Part shown: positions 13,838-13,859 of the stretch, in pieces
Layout: every line of letters begins with the position of its first letter
How positions within the stretch are numbered: position 1 is the first letter of the stretch
Source of the DNA: Dictyobacter formicarum
Lineage (GTDB): Bacteria > Chloroflexota > Ktedonobacteria > Ktedonobacterales > Ktedonobacteraceae
NCBI RefSeq assembly: GCF_016587435.1
Contig: NZ_BNJJ01000051.1
Coordinates: 1-13,859, forward strand
Length of the DNA: 13,859 nucleotides
Direction: 5' to 3'
The notes under the pieces: model-generated
Database searches by the model: none
Seen by the model: only the letters and a program-made list of their open reading frames with translations
Told to the model about the DNA's origin: nothing
Made by a program: the position numbers and the translations under genes

Positions 13838-13859
13838 TACGTTTGAATCGCTCCTTACT

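Overview
The window looks like chromosomal DNA of a monoderm member of the Chloroflexota, most plausibly class Ktedonobacteria. This is an inference from gene style: an HspR-type chaperone operon, a DnaJ with a half zinc finger, OmpR-family two-component genes, moderate GC, and proteins with long disordered Pro/Ser or acidic extensions. No rRNA or marker gene is complete enough to prove the assignment. I see no tRNA, CRISPR array, insertion sequence or phage gene.

Layout. The left edge holds the 5' end of rpoB (minus strand, running off the window). It is followed by about 850 bases with no convincing gene, then a minus-strand gene for a four-helix membrane protein of unknown function. After a second long non-coding gap, with a 28-bp perfect palindrome, comes a minus-strand sulfur/regulation group. 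In transcription order this is an Rrf2-family regulator with three IscR-like cysteines, a stand-alone receiver protein, and a cysteine synthase-like PLP enzyme.

Divergent from the Rrf2 gene, across a 363-base shared control region, a plus-strand run begins. It holds an OmpR/PhoB-type response regulator with a good sigma-70-type promoter, its histidine kinase (two membrane helices, almost no external loop), and a zinc-dependent medium-chain dehydrogenase with a disordered acidic tail of about 400 residues. The run ends with a membrane-anchored glycoside hydrolase family 3 (NagZ-like) enzyme preceded by a Pro/Ser-rich cytoplasmic region.

This plus-strand run meets, tail to tail over a 26-bp perfect palindrome, the minus-strand heat-shock operon grpE-dnaJ-hspR. 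dnaK is expected just beyond the right edge but is not seen.

How the parts may work together: GrpE and DnaJ are DnaK co-chaperones, and HspR is the likely autorepressor of that operon. The kinase and response regulator form one two-component system of unknown signal. The Rrf2 regulator, receiver and cysteine synthase look like a small control unit linking Fe-S or redox state to cysteine supply. The most distinctive signals are two very long, perfect palindromes with 2-nt centres and no U-tract at gene ends, the dehydrogenase with its giant acidic tail, the Rrf2-receiver-CysK arrangement, and the half zinc finger in DnaJ. I do not see a clear-cut, wholly new multi-gene system.
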